Source: Bradyrhizobium sp. SK17 (GTDB lineage Bacteria; Pseudomonadota; Alphaproteobacteria; Rhizobiales; Xanthobacteraceae). From it: 64,000 nucleotides of DNA. The DNA is taken from positions 1,612,001 through 1,676,000 of the forward strand of contig NZ_CP025113.1 in assembly GCF_002831585.1 (NCBI RefSeq), read 5' to 3'. Positions 45,306-54,365 of this stretch are shown here, in pieces. How positions within the stretch are numbered: the first letter of the stretch is position 1; each line of letters begins with the position of its first letter. Made by a program: the position numbers and the translations under genes. The notes under the pieces were generated by a model, which saw only the letters and a list, made by a program, of their open reading frames with translations, was not told the origin of the DNA and did no database searches.

Positions 45306-46871
45306 TCAGTGCACGCCGTAGTCGGCGAATTCCTTGACGATGTTCGGATCCATCGCCTTGGCGTTGGCGATGTCGAGATCGCCTTCTGCGATCGCGCCGT
45401 TGCGCTTCTTGGCAAGGCCGCGTCCATACAAGGACGAAGTCAGCCGCGGGTTGATCTTCAGCGCGGCGTCGAAATCGGCGATCGCGTTCTTGTTCTGCCC
45501 GCCCTTCAGGTTCATCAGTCCGCGGCTGTCGAGCGCGTCGACGAAATTCGGGCGCAGCCGCAGCGCCTCGTTGCAGTCCTTGAGCGCCGCCGGCAGGTCG
45601 CCGAGCACGGTGCGGACCCAGCAGCGGTTGTTGTAGGCCTCGACGTCCTTCGGATTCAGCCGCAGCGAGTTGGTGAAGTCCTTCACCGCGAGGTCGTAGG
45701 CGCCCTTGCTGGCATAGACCTGGCCGCGGCGATACAGCGCGGCGGCATCATCGGGATTCTTGTCCAGCCGGTCGCTCAGGCTCTTGATGGTCGGATCATC
45801 GGCCAGCGAGGGCGGGTTGCTCGGTCCTGGCGCCGGCTGGATCACCACCGGCGGCGGGGGCGCGGGTGGCGGTAGCGCGACCTCGGGCGTCTTCGGCGCT
45901 GGTGGCGGCGGCGACGTGGTGGGGGCTGTCGCGACCGACGGCTTCGACGGCGCCGGTGGTGGCGTCGGCGCTCCTGCCGCCGGAGGTGCCGGGGTTGCCG
46001 CGGGCGGCGCGGGTGGAGGCGGAGCGGGCGGTGCCGTTGCGACCTCGGTTGACGGACTTGCAGCAGGTGCGGGCGCGGCGCTTGGAGTTCCCGGTGCTCC
46101 GCTCGGAGTTCCCGGCGCTCCGCCCGGAATGAACGAGAAGTCCTCGGCCAGTGACGACGAAATCCACGGCACCTGTTCCTGCCGCGAGGCGCGGGTGACG
46201 CCGACCCGGGTGCGGTTCAACGTTTCCTCCGCCATCAGGTCCGGGGTGCGGATCTCCTTCAGGAGTTCCCGCACGAACAGGCTGCGGTCGCTGCCATTGT
46301 CCGAGACGACGGACGACAATGCGGCCGAGTACATCACCAGCGTACCGTTGGGTGCGATCACCGGGGCAAGGCCTGCCGAAAAGCTGCGGAAGCGCCGCTC
46401 GAACGGGTTGCGCCTGGAGGCATCGATCAGCGCGATCTTCACCCCGGCACCGCGGCTGTTGATCTCGCCGAGCACGGTCTCGAGGCTGAAGCCGTCGCGG
46501 CGCACGTCGGCCTCGGCCCAGATCTGGGCGTCGACCGGGATCATGTAGCTCTGCCGGTTCGACTGGATGCCGTAGCCGGAAAAGAAGATCAGCGCGGCCG
46601 AGCCGGGCTTGATCTTGCCGTACAGCCGGTCGAAGGCGCGGCGCATGCCGTCGCCGGTCAGGTTCTCGCCGACCTCGACGGTGAAGCCGTCGCGCTTCAG
46701 CTCGTCGGCGACGTCACGCGCGTCGTTGACCGGCTCCTTCAGCGGCGCGTCGGCGTCGGGATATTTGGCGTTGCCGATGACCAGCGCGAAGCGATCGCCG
46801 GCGGCGAGGGACAAGGTCGGCGACGCGATTGAAAAGATCAGCGTGGCGAGCAAGGCAAGGCGGATTTTCAT
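45306..46871 (-). CDS. Caspase-fold protein (Tyr/Ser variant) fused to a Pro-rich linker and TPR domain
   Basis: 521 residues. Signal peptide at 1-23 (LLATLIFSIASPTLSLAA). Caspase p20-like domain at about 27-245 begins RFALVIGNAKYPD. The His position is Tyr100 (FFSGYGIQ) and the Cys position is Ser152 (LIDASRRNP), as in the paralogue at 24140. A low-complexity Pro/Ala/Gly linker follows (about 245-360, with repeated GAPGTPS). Then three to four TPRs (AALYRRGQVYASKGAYDLAV and following). Likely periplasmic, a scaffold more than a peptidase. The ATG at 46871 is chosen because the signal peptide begins there. Confidence 0.85.
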   Translation of the reverse strand: MKIRLALLATLIFSIASPTLSLAAGDRFALVIGNAKYPDADAPLKEPVNDARDVADELKRDGFTVEVGENLTGDGMRRAFDRLYGKIKPGSAALIFFSGYGIQSNRQSYMIPVDAQIWAEADVRRDGFSLETVLGEINSRGAGVKIALIDASRRNPFERRFRSFSAGLAPVIAPNGTLVMYSAALSSVVSDNGSDRSLFVRELLKEIRTPDLMAEETLNRTRVGVTRASRQEQVPWISSSLAEDFSFIPGGAPGTPSGAPGTPSAAPAPAASPSTEVATAPPAPPPPAPPAATPAPPAAGAPTPPPAPSKPSVATAPTTSPPPPAPKTPEVALPPPAPPPPVVIQPAPGPSNPPSLADDPTIKSLSDRLDKNPDDAAALYRRGQVYASKGAYDLAVKDFTNSLRLNPKDVEAYNNRCWVRTVLGDLPAALKDCNEALRLRPNFVDALDSRGLMNLKGGQNKNAIADFDAALKINPRLTSSLYGRGLAKKRNGAIAEGDLDIANAKAMDPNIVKEFADYGVH

Positions 46872-47244
46872 AATCGCGGCAAATCCAGATCGCGGCATTC
46901 CAATGGAAATGGCGCCGCTACGAGCCTGCGCCTCGGGAAACCCTACTCTAGCGAAAATCCATTATCAAACCACGGCCAAACCCCCGTCAACGGCCTGCGA
47001 CAGCCTCGCCGATCGCGGTGACCGCGGCGAGGCCGCAGTGCAACAGCATGCGGTCATGGCGTCTATCGCGATCGTGGCATGGTGCCGGTTCCGGCGAGCC
47101 GATAATGTGATTGCTCTCACAGTGGCCGCTCCGCCCTGTCATGCGCTCGTCGCACTGCGCGCGGTTTGACCTTTGCGCAAGGCGATGGCTTTGTGTGCGG
47201 GACGGCAAGCCATTCAAAAGACGACCGCAAACAAGAGCGAACCG
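46872..47244. promoter_or_regulatory. Divergent intergenic region with a perfect CRP-type box and a hairpin
   Basis: TGTGA-TTGCTC-TCACA at 47106-47121 is an exact CRP consensus. It lies 124 bases before the metallo-hydrolase start and 235 bases before the caspase-TPR start. A compound hairpin at 47003-47033 has outer arms GCCTCGC/GCGAGGC and inner arms CGCGGT/ACCGCG. No gene is supported in the region. Confidence 0.6.
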
Positions 47245-48051
47245 ATGGGAAACGCCTACGAGATCTACGCCCTGCGCTATGCGACGATGTCGCCGCGCAC
47301 GCCCCACCTCAATTTCCTGGTCCCCGATCCGCACGACACCACTGCGCAGGATCTGGATTACTTCGTCTGGCTGGTGCGTGGCCACGGCCGCGACATCCTG
47401 GTCGATACCGGCTTCAACGCCGAGGAGGCCAAGGCCCGCGCCCGCAAGCTGACGCTCAACCCGGTCGATGCGCTGGCCAATTTTGGCGTCAGCGCCGACG
47501 CGATCCGCGACGTCATCGTCACCCATCTGCATTACGACCATGCCGGCAATCTGGACCGCTTCCCGAACGCCAAATTCCATCTGCAGGAACGCGAGATGAG
47601 CTACGCGACCGGCCGCTGCATGTGCAACGGCATGCTGCGGCATCCGTTCTCGATCGAGCACGTCACGCAGATGGTGCGCCACGTCTACGGCGAACGCGTC
47701 ACCTTCCATTCCGGCGACGGCGAGATCGCGCCGGGCGTCACCGTGCATCGGGTCGGCGGCCATTCCGATGGCTTGCAGGTGGTGCGGGTCGAGACCGCGC
47801 GCGGCCCGGTCGTGCTGGCGTCGGACGCCGCGCATTACTACGCGAACCTGCACAGGAAGAGCCCGTTCCCGATCGTCTACAATGTCGGCGACATGGCGCA
47901 GGGCTGGGAGACCGTCGAGCGGCTTGCCGGTCATCCCGACCGCTTCATCCCCGGCCACGATCCGATCGTCAGCGAGATCTATCCGCGCGCCAGCGACAAG
48001 GTCGATGCGTTCGCGCTGCATCTGGCACCGTCGCGATCATTCGCGAAATAG
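47245..48051 (+). CDS. Metallo-beta-lactamase-fold hydrolase (AHL-lactonase-like)
   Basis: 268 residues, cytoplasmic. The metal motif HxHxDH is intact in VTHLHYDHAGN, further ligands are in GGHSDGLQ and VLASDAAHYY, and the late His is in FIPGHDP. This is the layout of the N-acyl-homoserine-lactonase-like subgroup, but many members act on other lactones or esters. The ATG at 47245 begins the family similarity. The following gene is a beta-hydroxyacid dehydrogenase, 59 bases away, so a small catabolic operon is possible. Confidence 0.88.
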   Translation: MGNAYEIYALRYATMSPRTPHLNFLVPDPHDTTAQDLDYFVWLVRGHGRDILVDTGFNAEEAKARARKLTLNPVDALANFGVSADAIRDVIVTHLHYDHAGNLDRFPNAKFHLQEREMSYATGRCMCNGMLRHPFSIEHVTQMVRHVYGERVTFHSGDGEIAPGVTVHRVGGHSDGLQVVRVETARGPVVLASDAAHYYANLHRKSPFPIVYNVGDMAQGWETVERLAGHPDRFIPGHDPIVSEIYPRASDKVDAFALHLAPSRSFAK

Positions 48052-48110
48052 CCTCGCCGATCGGGCGGGGCGCATCTGCAACACGTGAAGAAACGTCAAA
48101 GAAGAGCGAT

Positions 48111-48992
48111 ATGACTGACACCAAGACTCTTGGATTCATCGGCCTCGGCGTGATGGGTGAGCCGATCTGCCGCAACCTGGTCAAGAGGAGCGGCAAGCGC
48201 GTCGTCGTGTTCGACCTCGCGGCCGAGCCATTGCAACGCTTGCGTGCCGACGGTGCCGAGGTGGCCTCATCGGTCGCCGATGTGATCAAACAGAGCGACG
48301 TGCTGTTCCTGTGCCTGCCGAGCGCCAGGCATGTGCGCGCGGTGTTCGAAGGCGATGGTATCTTGAAGAATGCGAGAGCCGGCCAGGTCGTGGTCGATCT
48401 CGGCACGTCCTCGGTCAGCCAGACCCGCGATTTTGCCGCGCAGCTCAAGGCCAAGGGCGCGGCCTGGGCCGACGCGCCGATCGCGCGCACGCGGCAGGCG
48501 GCGCAGGACGGCACGCTCAGCGTGATGGTCGGCGCGGTGCCTGCGCTGTATGCCGCGATCGAGCCCTTGATCCGCTGCTTCGCCACCGATGTCACCAATT
48601 GCGGTGACGTCGGCGCCGGGCAGGTGACCAAGATCCTCAACAACATGGTGCTGTTCGAGACCGTGAATGCGCTGGCTGAAGCCGTCGCGGTGGCGAAGCA
48701 CAATGGCGTCGATCCGAAGCTGCTGCTGGACACCCTGTCGAAGGGCTCCGCCGACAGCTTCGCACTGCGCAACCACGGCATGAAGGCGATCGTGCCCGGC
48801 GTGTTTCCGGAGCGCGCGTTCTCGACCGAATATGCGCTGAAGGATTTGTCCTACGCGCTGGAGCTTGCGGCTGACGCCGGCATCAAGATTCGCGGCGCCG
48901 AGCTGATCGGCACGGTGCTGCAAGAGGCGATCGAGAAGGGATCGAAGGACAATTATTTCCCTGTGATCGCCAAGCATATCGAGGGGGCGTAG
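48111..48992 (+). CDS. NAD(P)-dependent beta-hydroxyacid dehydrogenase (HIBADH/tartronate semialdehyde reductase family)
   Basis: 293 residues. The Rossmann N-terminal domain begins LGFIGLGVMGEPICRNLVK (GxGxxG). Substrate-binding block DLGTSSVSQTRDFA and the catalytic Lys in GAGQVTKILNNMV (about 175) are present. It would oxidise or reduce a 3-hydroxyacid such as 3-hydroxyisobutyrate or tartronate semialdehyde. The usual substrate-specific Gly-Gly block (DAPVSGG) is replaced by DAPIARTRQAA, so the substrate may differ from classical members. Confidence 0.88.
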   Translation: MTDTKTLGFIGLGVMGEPICRNLVKRSGKRVVVFDLAAEPLQRLRADGAEVASSVADVIKQSDVLFLCLPSARHVRAVFEGDGILKNARAGQVVVDLGTSSVSQTRDFAAQLKAKGAAWADAPIARTRQAAQDGTLSVMVGAVPALYAAIEPLIRCFATDVTNCGDVGAGQVTKILNNMVLFETVNALAEAVAVAKHNGVDPKLLLDTLSKGSADSFALRNHGMKAIVPGVFPERAFSTEYALKDLSYALELAADAGIKIRGAELIGTVLQEAIEKGSKDNYFPVIAKHIEGA

Positions 48993-49004
48993 GTCTCGCA
49001 CCGT

Positions 49005-49107
49005 CGTCATTCCGGGGCTCGCGCAGCGAGAGCCCGGAATCCATTGAGCCGCATGTTCCGCCGATGAATGGATTCCGGGCTCGTGCTTCGCACGCCCCGG
49101 AATGACG
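49005..49107. repeat. Extragenic palindrome, family A
   Basis: CGTCATTCCGGGGCTCGCG and its partner GCACGCCCCGGAATGACG with inner GAGCCCGGAATCCAT/ATGGATTCCGGGCTC pairing. With the next repeat it fills most of the 316 bases between the dehydrogenase and the MarR gene. Confidence 0.9.
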
Positions 49108-49151
49108 AGGAGATGGAGTTGCTTAAGGCGGGCGCGCCAAGCCAACCTCGG

Positions 49152-49274
49152 CGTCGTCCTGGCGAAAGCCAGGACCCATGATCACAAATGTCGCTTGTTG
49201 CGCTTTGCTGCAACGACGAGTCCCGTTCACGACGCCGGTCGCGGCGTACGGGTCCTGGCTTTCGCCAGGACGAC
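49152..49274. repeat. Extragenic palindrome pair, family B
   Basis: CGTCGTCCTGGCGAAAGCC and the inverted GGCTTTCGCCAGGACGAC are separated by about 80 bases. No gene is seen between them. Confidence 0.9.
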
Positions 49275-49308
49275 AGCGGAGTGCGTGGCCCAAGCGGTGT
49301 GTGTGTGT

Positions 49309-49794
49309 CTAATACACGTCCTTCGCGTCGGCCTCTTCGCTGGTCTGCACCAGTTCGAGGCTGGTCTCGACCTTGCCGAGCAGGCGTCCGAGATCGCGGC
49401 GTTCCTGCGCGGACAGGCAGGACAGGATCTCCTGCTCCTTGCGTAGAAGCCTTGGGATCAGCTCTTCGTACAGCGCCTGGCCCTTTCGGGTCAGTCGCAG
49501 GCGGAATTCGCGGCGATCATCGGCGTTCTCGACGCGCTCGACGATCTCGCGCTCCATCAGCGCCGACACCGCGCGGCTGATGGTGGATTTGTGCGTGCGG
49601 GTGCAATGCGCGATGTATTGCGCGCTGCAAGGATCGCTGCGGAAGCCCAGCGTGGCGAGCACGCGCCATTCCGGAATATCGAGGCCGTAGCGCGCCTGAT
49701 ATTCGCTCGACAGCGCCGAGGACACTTCGGCCGCCAGCCGGTTGAGGCGGAACGGCATGAAGTGGAAGAGGTCGAGACGCTTCTTGGTCGTCAT
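49309..49794 (-). CDS. MarR-family regulator, probable repressor of the homogentisate operon
   Basis: 161 residues with the MarR winged helix: IPEWRVLATLGFRSDPCSAQ, the recognition helix THKSTISRAVSALMEREIVE (about 65-84), and the wing VENADDRREFRLRLT. It is divergent from the FAD-hydroxylase/hmgA genes with a good palindromic operator between. MarR proteins usually release DNA on binding an aromatic acid; here that would be a hydroxyphenylacetate or homogentisate, by inference. An upstream TTG at 49881 could lengthen it by 29 residues. Confidence 0.9.
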   Translation of the reverse strand: MTTKKRLDLFHFMPFRLNRLAAEVSSALSSEYQARYGLDIPEWRVLATLGFRSDPCSAQYIAHCTRTHKSTISRAVSALMEREIVERVENADDRREFRLRLTRKGQALYEELIPRLLRKEQEILSCLSAQERRDLGRLLGKVETSLELVQTSEEADAKDVY

Positions 49795-49917
49795 GGAATC
49801 GTCGCGCGCATCCGCTTCCACGGCGCTGCGCGGCCGTGCTGGAGGCTGGCTTGCAGAAGTCCTGGCCAAAAATCCCTCCAATTTGAGTTGACGGCGGCCC
49901 CGACTGGGGGTTTAAGA

Positions 49918-49935
49918 TAGTTGCAAGTGAGACTA
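49918..49935. promoter_or_regulatory. Candidate MarR operator
   Basis: TAGTTGCAAGTGAGACTA is a palindrome of the form TAGTnnCAnnTGnnACTA. It lies between the MarR gene and the divergent catabolic operon, about 100 bases from the latter, and is similar in form to known MarR boxes. Confidence 0.5.
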
Positions 49936-50034
49936 ATTTAGCAAGGTCGCGGCCGGCTCGCAAGATGCTGGTCGCAAGCCGGTCACGCAAGCCGCAGCGA
50001 CAAGCCGGCTCACGGGAACATCCAGGGTCACGCA

Positions 50035-51663
50035 ATGGCATCAGCCAATACGGCACAGGCCAAAACCCAGTTCGGCTATCGCCGTCATCCCGACCAGGAG
50101 CGGTCGGGCGCCAACGTCGCAGAGCATCCGGTCGTCGTGGTCGGCGCCGGGCCGGTGGGTTTGTCGCTCGCGATCGATCTGGCGCAGCGCGGCCAGCGCG
50201 TGGTGCTGCTCGACGATGCCGACCGGATCGGCGAAGGCTCGCGCGCGATCTGCTTCTCGAAGCGCTCGCTGGAGTTCTGGGATCGGCTCGGCGTCGGCGA
50301 CCGCATGGTCGAGAAGGGCGTGGTCTGGAGCGTCGGCAAGATCTTTCACGGCGCCTCGCAGCTCTACCAGTTCAACCTGCTTCCCGAGGAAGGCCACAAG
50401 CGGCCTGCTTTCATCAACCTGCAGCAATTCTATGCCGAGGCCTATCTGGTCGATCGCGTCGAGCAGTTGCCGGAGATCGATCTGCGCTGGCGCAACAAGG
50501 TGATCGCGCTGGAGAGCCGCAATGACGGCGTTGCGCTGACCATCGCGACGCCCGAAGGCTCGTACCAGGTGCACGCCGCCTTCGTCGTCGCCTGCGATGG
50601 CGCCCGCTCCTCGTTGCGCCAGATGGTCGGCGCGGAGTTCGCAGGCCAGGTGTTCGAGGACCAGTTCCTGATCGCCGACGTCAAGATGACGGCGGCGTTC
50701 CCGACCGAACGCTGGTTCTGGTTCGATCCGCCGTTCCATGCCGGACGCTCGGCGCTGCTGCACAAGCAGCCCGACGATATCTGGCGGATCGATCTGCAAC
50801 TCAATCCCGATGCCGATCCGGTGGCCGAGAAGCAGCCGGAGAATGTCCGGCCGCGGATCGCGCGCATGCTCGGGCACGATAAGTTCGAATTCGAATGGAT
50901 CTCGCTCTATAAATTCCAGTGCCGCCGGATGGCCAGGTTCATCCATGGCCGGGTGATCTTCGCCGGCGATTCCGCGCATCAGGTCTCGCCGTTCGGCGCG
51001 CGCGGCGCCAATTCCGGGCTCGAGGATGCCGAGAACCTGGCGTGGAAGCTGGATCGCGTGCTGCGCCGGCTCTCGCCGGAAGGCCTGCTGGAGAGCTATC
51101 ACATCGAGCGCAGCGCGGCGGCGGACGAGAACATCCGCGAGTCCACCCGCTCGACCGATTTCATGGCGCCGGTGACGAAGCAGGAGGCGCGGCTGCGCCA
51201 GGCGGTGCTGTCGCTCGCGGAGGATACCGAGTTCGGCAAGCGTATGGTCAATGGCGGCCGGCTGTCGGTGCCGTCGGTCTATGACACGCCGCTATCGAGT
51301 GGCGATCGCGACAATTGGCGTGGCGGTCCGCGGCCCGGCACCTCGATGCTGGATGCGCCGGTGACGGAGCAGGGCGGTGCGTCGACTTATCTGACCGACG
51401 CCTTCATCAGGCAGGGAACGCGTTTCACGCTTCTGGCGTTTTCCAATGGCGCCACGATCGATGTCCCCGAAGGCGTCGGCACGATCAGGGTCGGTGGTAC
51501 CGATGGCCTGATCGATGCCCAGGGTCATGCCGGCAAGCGCTACGATGCGGAGCCCGGCACCGCCTATCTGCTGCGGCCGGATGGTTATGTCGCGGCACGT
51601 TTCCGCAACGCGGCGCGGCCGGTGTTGGACGCGGCGCTGGCGCGCGCATCAGGCGCGAACTGA
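50035..51663 (+). CDS. FAD-dependent aromatic hydroxylase (MhpA/PheA/TfdB-like), probably feeding homogentisate
   Basis: 542-residue flavoprotein monooxygenase. FAD-binding GxGxxG is in VVVVGAGPVGLSLAIDLAQR (about 33-52), the DG motif in FVVACDGARSSLR, and the GD motif in RVIFAGDSAHQVSPFGARG (about 306-324). It is first in an operon with a small DUF2783 protein, an MBL protein and hmgA. That context suggests ring hydroxylation of a hydroxyphenylacetate to homogentisate, as by the two-part MhaA/MhaB enzyme of Pseudomonas putida U. The substrate is inferred from context. Confidence 0.85.
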   Translation: MASANTAQAKTQFGYRRHPDQERSGANVAEHPVVVVGAGPVGLSLAIDLAQRGQRVVLLDDADRIGEGSRAICFSKRSLEFWDRLGVGDRMVEKGVVWSVGKIFHGASQLYQFNLLPEEGHKRPAFINLQQFYAEAYLVDRVEQLPEIDLRWRNKVIALESRNDGVALTIATPEGSYQVHAAFVVACDGARSSLRQMVGAEFAGQVFEDQFLIADVKMTAAFPTERWFWFDPPFHAGRSALLHKQPDDIWRIDLQLNPDADPVAEKQPENVRPRIARMLGHDKFEFEWISLYKFQCRRMARFIHGRVIFAGDSAHQVSPFGARGANSGLEDAENLAWKLDRVLRRLSPEGLLESYHIERSAAADENIRESTRSTDFMAPVTKQEARLRQAVLSLAEDTEFGKRMVNGGRLSVPSVYDTPLSSGDRDNWRGGPRPGTSMLDAPVTEQGGASTYLTDAFIRQGTRFTLLAFSNGATIDVPEGVGTIRVGGTDGLIDAQGHAGKRYDAEPGTAYLLRPDGYVAARFRNAARPVLDAALARASGAN

Positions 51664-51672
51664 GGATCCGTC

Positions 51673-51900
51673 ATGGCGCTGTCGACCAGTTCGAACTTCG
51701 CAAAGCCCGATGACGCCTTCCGCGCCATCGTCGAGGCGCATCGCGGCCTCACCGACGCGCAGAGCGCCGATCTCGATGCCGCGCTGGTGCTGGTGCTCGC
51801 CAACCATATCGGCGACCTCGACGTGCTGCGCGAAGCGATCACGCTGGCGAAGCGGCGGATGCTGGACCCGAGCCAGCAGCAACAACAGCAACAACAATAG
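51673..51900 (+). CDS. Small DUF2783 protein with a polyglutamine tail
   Basis: 75 residues. The body (DDAFRAIVEAHRGLTDAQSA, then LANHIGDLDVLREAI) fits DUF2783, a short helical family found beside aromatic flavin hydroxylases. The last residues are eight consecutive glutamines encoded by mixed CAG and CAA codons (51874-51897) directly before the stop. By position it may be the coupling partner of the hydroxylase, comparable to MhaB; that is inference. It lies nine bases after the hydroxylase stop and 20 bases before the next gene. Confidence 0.82.
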   Translation: MALSTSSNFAKPDDAFRAIVEAHRGLTDAQSADLDAALVLVLANHIGDLDVLREAITLAKRRMLDPSQQQQQQQQ

Positions 51901-51920
51901 CGAAAGACAGGATTGAACCG

Positions 51921-52874
51921 ATGGCCAAGGGCTTTGCCTCCACCACCGACCTCGCGGAGAAGAAGGTCACCTTCTCCGAGATCGGCACCGATCTCTACGC
52001 CTTCACCGCCGAGGGCGATCCGAACACCGCCGTGATCGTCGGCGAGGACGGCTGCCTGGTGTTCGACGCGCAGGCGACGCCGGCGATGGCCAACAAGGTG
52101 ATCGAGCGGGTCAAGGCCGTCACCGACAAGCCGATCAAATATGTCGTCCTGTCGCATTATCACGCCGTGCGCGTGCTCGGTGCTTCGGCCTACAAAGCGC
52201 AGGGGATCGTGGCGTCGCAGGAGACCTATCGTCTGATCGAGGAGCGCGGCCGGCAGGATTGGGATTCGGAATATGGGCGCTTCCCGCGCCTGTTCCAGGA
52301 TGCCGCGAGCATCCCCGGCCTGACCTGGCCGACGCTGACCTTCGAGGGCGAGATGTCGATCTATCTCGGCAAGCGCGAGGTGCGGCTGATGCAGCTCGGC
52401 GCCGGCCACACCTCGGGCGATATCGTCGCCTGGGTGCCGGATGCCGAGGTGATGTTCTCCGGCGACCTGATCGAATATCACTCGGCCTGTTATTGCGGCG
52501 ATGCGCACTTGCGCGAATGGCCGATGACCTTGAACGAGATCCGCGCCTTCAATCCGAAGGCGATCGCGCCGGGCCGCGGCGATGCGCTGAAGGGCCTCGA
52601 GACCGGCCGCGACGCGATCGCGATGACCCGCGATTTCGTCACCACGCTTTACGGCGCCGCCGAATCGTCGGTCGCCAAGGGCCGCTCCTTGAAGGAATCG
52701 ATGGCGGCGACCCGCGAGGTGATGGACCCGAAGTTTTCGAGCTTCGCGATCTATGAGCACTGCCTGCCGTTCAACGTGTCACGCGCCTATGACGAAGCGT
52801 CCGGGATCGACGATCCCGTGATCTGGACCGACAAGCGCGACCAGGAAATGTGGGCCGCCCTGCAAGGAGGATAG
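51921..52874 (+). CDS. MBL-fold protein with an altered metal motif, in the homogentisate operon
   Basis: 317 residues of metallo-beta-lactamase fold. The first metal motif, HxHxDH in active hydrolases, is H79-Y-H-A-V-R84, so the Asp and last His are missing. The HTSGD block (H163) and [11 protein letters not shown] are kept. One metal site may therefore be lost or changed. Its position between the hydroxylase and hmgA, with overlap or close spacing on both sides, implies a role in the same pathway. Hydrolase function is not certain. Confidence 0.85.
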   Translation: MAKGFASTTDLAEKKVTFSEIGTDLYAFTAEGDPNTAVIVGEDGCLVFDAQATPAMANKVIERVKAVTDKPIKYVVLSHYHAVRVLGASAYKAQGIVASQETYRLIEERGRQDWDSEYGRFPRLFQDAASIPGLTWPTLTFEGEMSIYLGKREVRLMQLGAGHTSGDIVAWVPDAEVMFSGDLIEYHSACYCGDAHLREWPMTLNEIRAFNPKAIAPGRGDALKGLETGRDAIAMTRDFVTTLYGAAESSVAKGRSLKESMAATREVMDPKFSSFAIYEHCLPFNVSRAYDEASGIDDPVIWTDKRDQEMWAALQGG

Positions 52875-52876
52875 TG

Positions 52877-54223
52877 ATGAACATCAATACCTCGCCTGAT
52901 CAGATCGCACGCAGCACCGCGCAGGTGACGCCGGGCTACATGTCCGGCTTCGGCAACAGTTTTGAGACCGAGGCACTCCCCGGCGCGCTGCCGATGGGAC
53001 GCAACTCGCCGCAGCGTTGTGCCTACGGGCTCTATGCCGAGCAATTGTCCGGCTCGCCGTTCACCGCGCCGCGTGGCACCAATGAGCGCTCCTGGCTCTA
53101 TCGCATCCGCCCGTCGGTGCGGCACTCCGGTCGCTTCGCCAAGGCCGATGCCGGGCTGTGGCGCACCGCGCCGTGCCACGAATACGACATGCCGATCGCA
53201 CAGCTGCGCTGGGACCCGGCGCCGATCCCCAAGGAGGACATGACCTTCCTCCAGGGCGTGCAGACCATGACCACGGCCGGTGACGCCAACACCCAGGCCG
53301 GCATGGCGGCGCACATCTATCTCATCACCAGATCGATGGTCGATCAGCATTTCTACAATGCCGACGGCGAGATGATGTTCGTGTTGCAGCAGGGCAATCT
53401 GCGGCTGGTTACCGAATTCGGTCGTATCGATGCCGAGCCGGGCGAGATCGTGGTGATCCCGCGCGGCGTCAAATTCCGCGTCGAGATTCCAGATGGACCG
53501 GCGCGCGGCTATCTCTGCGAGAATTACGGCGGCGCCTTCACGCTGCCGGAGCGCGGCCCGATCGGCGCCAACTGCCTGGCCAATTCGCGCGACTTCCTGA
53601 CGCCGGTCGCCGCCTACGAGGACAAGGACACGCCGACCGAGCTCTACGTGAAATGGGGCGGTGCGCTGTTCAAGACCACGCTTCCGCATTCGCCGATCGA
53701 CGTGGTCGCCTGGCACGGCAATTACGCGCCCTACAAATACGACCTGCGCACCTTCTCGCCGGTCGGTGCGATCGCCTTCGATCATCCCGACCCATCGATC
53801 TTCACGGTGCTGACCTCGCCGTCGGAGACCGCGGGCACCGCGAATATCGACTTCGTGATCTTCCCGGAGCGCTGGATGGTGGCTGACAACACCTTCCGTC
53901 CGCCATGGTACCACATGAACATCATGTCCGAGTTCATGGGCCTGATCTACGGCGTCTACGACGCCAAGCCGCAGGGCTTCGTGCCCGGCGGCGTCTCGCT
54001 CCACAATTGCATGCTGCCGCACGGCCCCGACCGCGACGCCTTCGAGCATGCCAGCAATGGCGAGCTGAAGCCGGTGAAGCTGACCGGCACGATGGCCTTC
54101 ATGTTCGAGACCCGTTTCCCGCAGCGCGTGACCAAGCACGCGGCAACGTCGTCGACGTTGCAGGATGACTACTCGGATTGCTGGAAAGGGTTGGAGAAGA
54201 AGTTCGATCCGACCAGGCCGTAA
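52877..54223 (+). CDS. hmgA: Homogentisate 1,2-dioxygenase
   Basis: Opens the ring of homogentisate to maleylacetoacetate using Fe(II) and oxygen. 448 residues, the normal length. It begins with the typical [19 protein letters not shown]. Iron ligands are His and Glu in [14 protein letters not shown] and His in [10 protein letters not shown] strong AAGGAGG lies seven bases before the ATG and inside the end of the MBL gene (stop at 52874), so the two are co-translated. fahA follows after a palindromic repeat. Confidence 0.97.
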   Translation: MNINTSPDQIARSTAQVTPGYMSGFGNSFETEALPGALPMGRNSPQRCAYGLYAEQLSGSPFTAPRGTNERSWLYRIRPSVRHSGRFAKADAGLWRTAPCHEYDMPIAQLRWDPAPIPKEDMTFLQGVQTMTTAGDANTQAGMAAHIYLITRSMVDQHFYNADGEMMFVLQQGNLRLVTEFGRIDAEPGEIVVIPRGVKFRVEIPDGPARGYLCENYGGAFTLPERGPIGANCLANSRDFLTPVAAYEDKDTPTELYVKWGGALFKTTLPHSPIDVVAWHGNYAPYKYDLRTFSPVGAIAFDHPDPSIFTVLTSPSETAGTANIDFVIFPERWMVADNTFRPPWYHMNIMSEFMGLIYGVYDAKPQGFVPGGVSLHNCMLPHGPDRDAFEHASNGELKPVKLTGTMAFMFETRFPQRVTKHAATSSTLQDDYSDCWKGLEKKFDPTRP

Positions 54224-54229
54224 CCGGTT

Positions 54230-54334
54230 GTCATTCCGGGGCGCGCGAAGCGCGAGCCCGGAATCCATTTCTCCGCGGTAAACGTGACCTGATGGATTCC
54301 GGGCCTGCGCCTCGCGGCGCATCCCGGAATGACG
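54230..54334. repeat. Extragenic palindrome, family A, within the homogentisate operon
   Basis: GTCATTCCGGGGCGCGCG... and its partner ...GCGCATCCCGGAATGACG fill most of the 142-base gap between hmgA and fahA. Confidence 0.9.
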
Positions 54335-54365
54335 AGAGTGTGTCAATCAAATTCGGCAGGAAACC

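Noticed and set aside
45796..46167. Plus- and minus-strand frames in the Pro-rich linker region
   Set aside because: Low-complexity GC-rich DNA gives open frames by chance; the linker frame continues the caspase-TPR gene.
46987..48021. Minus-strand frame opposite the metallo-hydrolase
   Set aside because: Shadow of the plus-strand gene, which has an intact HxHxDH motif.
47166..48992. A 608-codon frame starting upstream of the dehydrogenase
   Set aside because: Its first half is an out-of-frame reading of the metallo-hydrolase gene; the true dehydrogenase start is the ATG at 48111.
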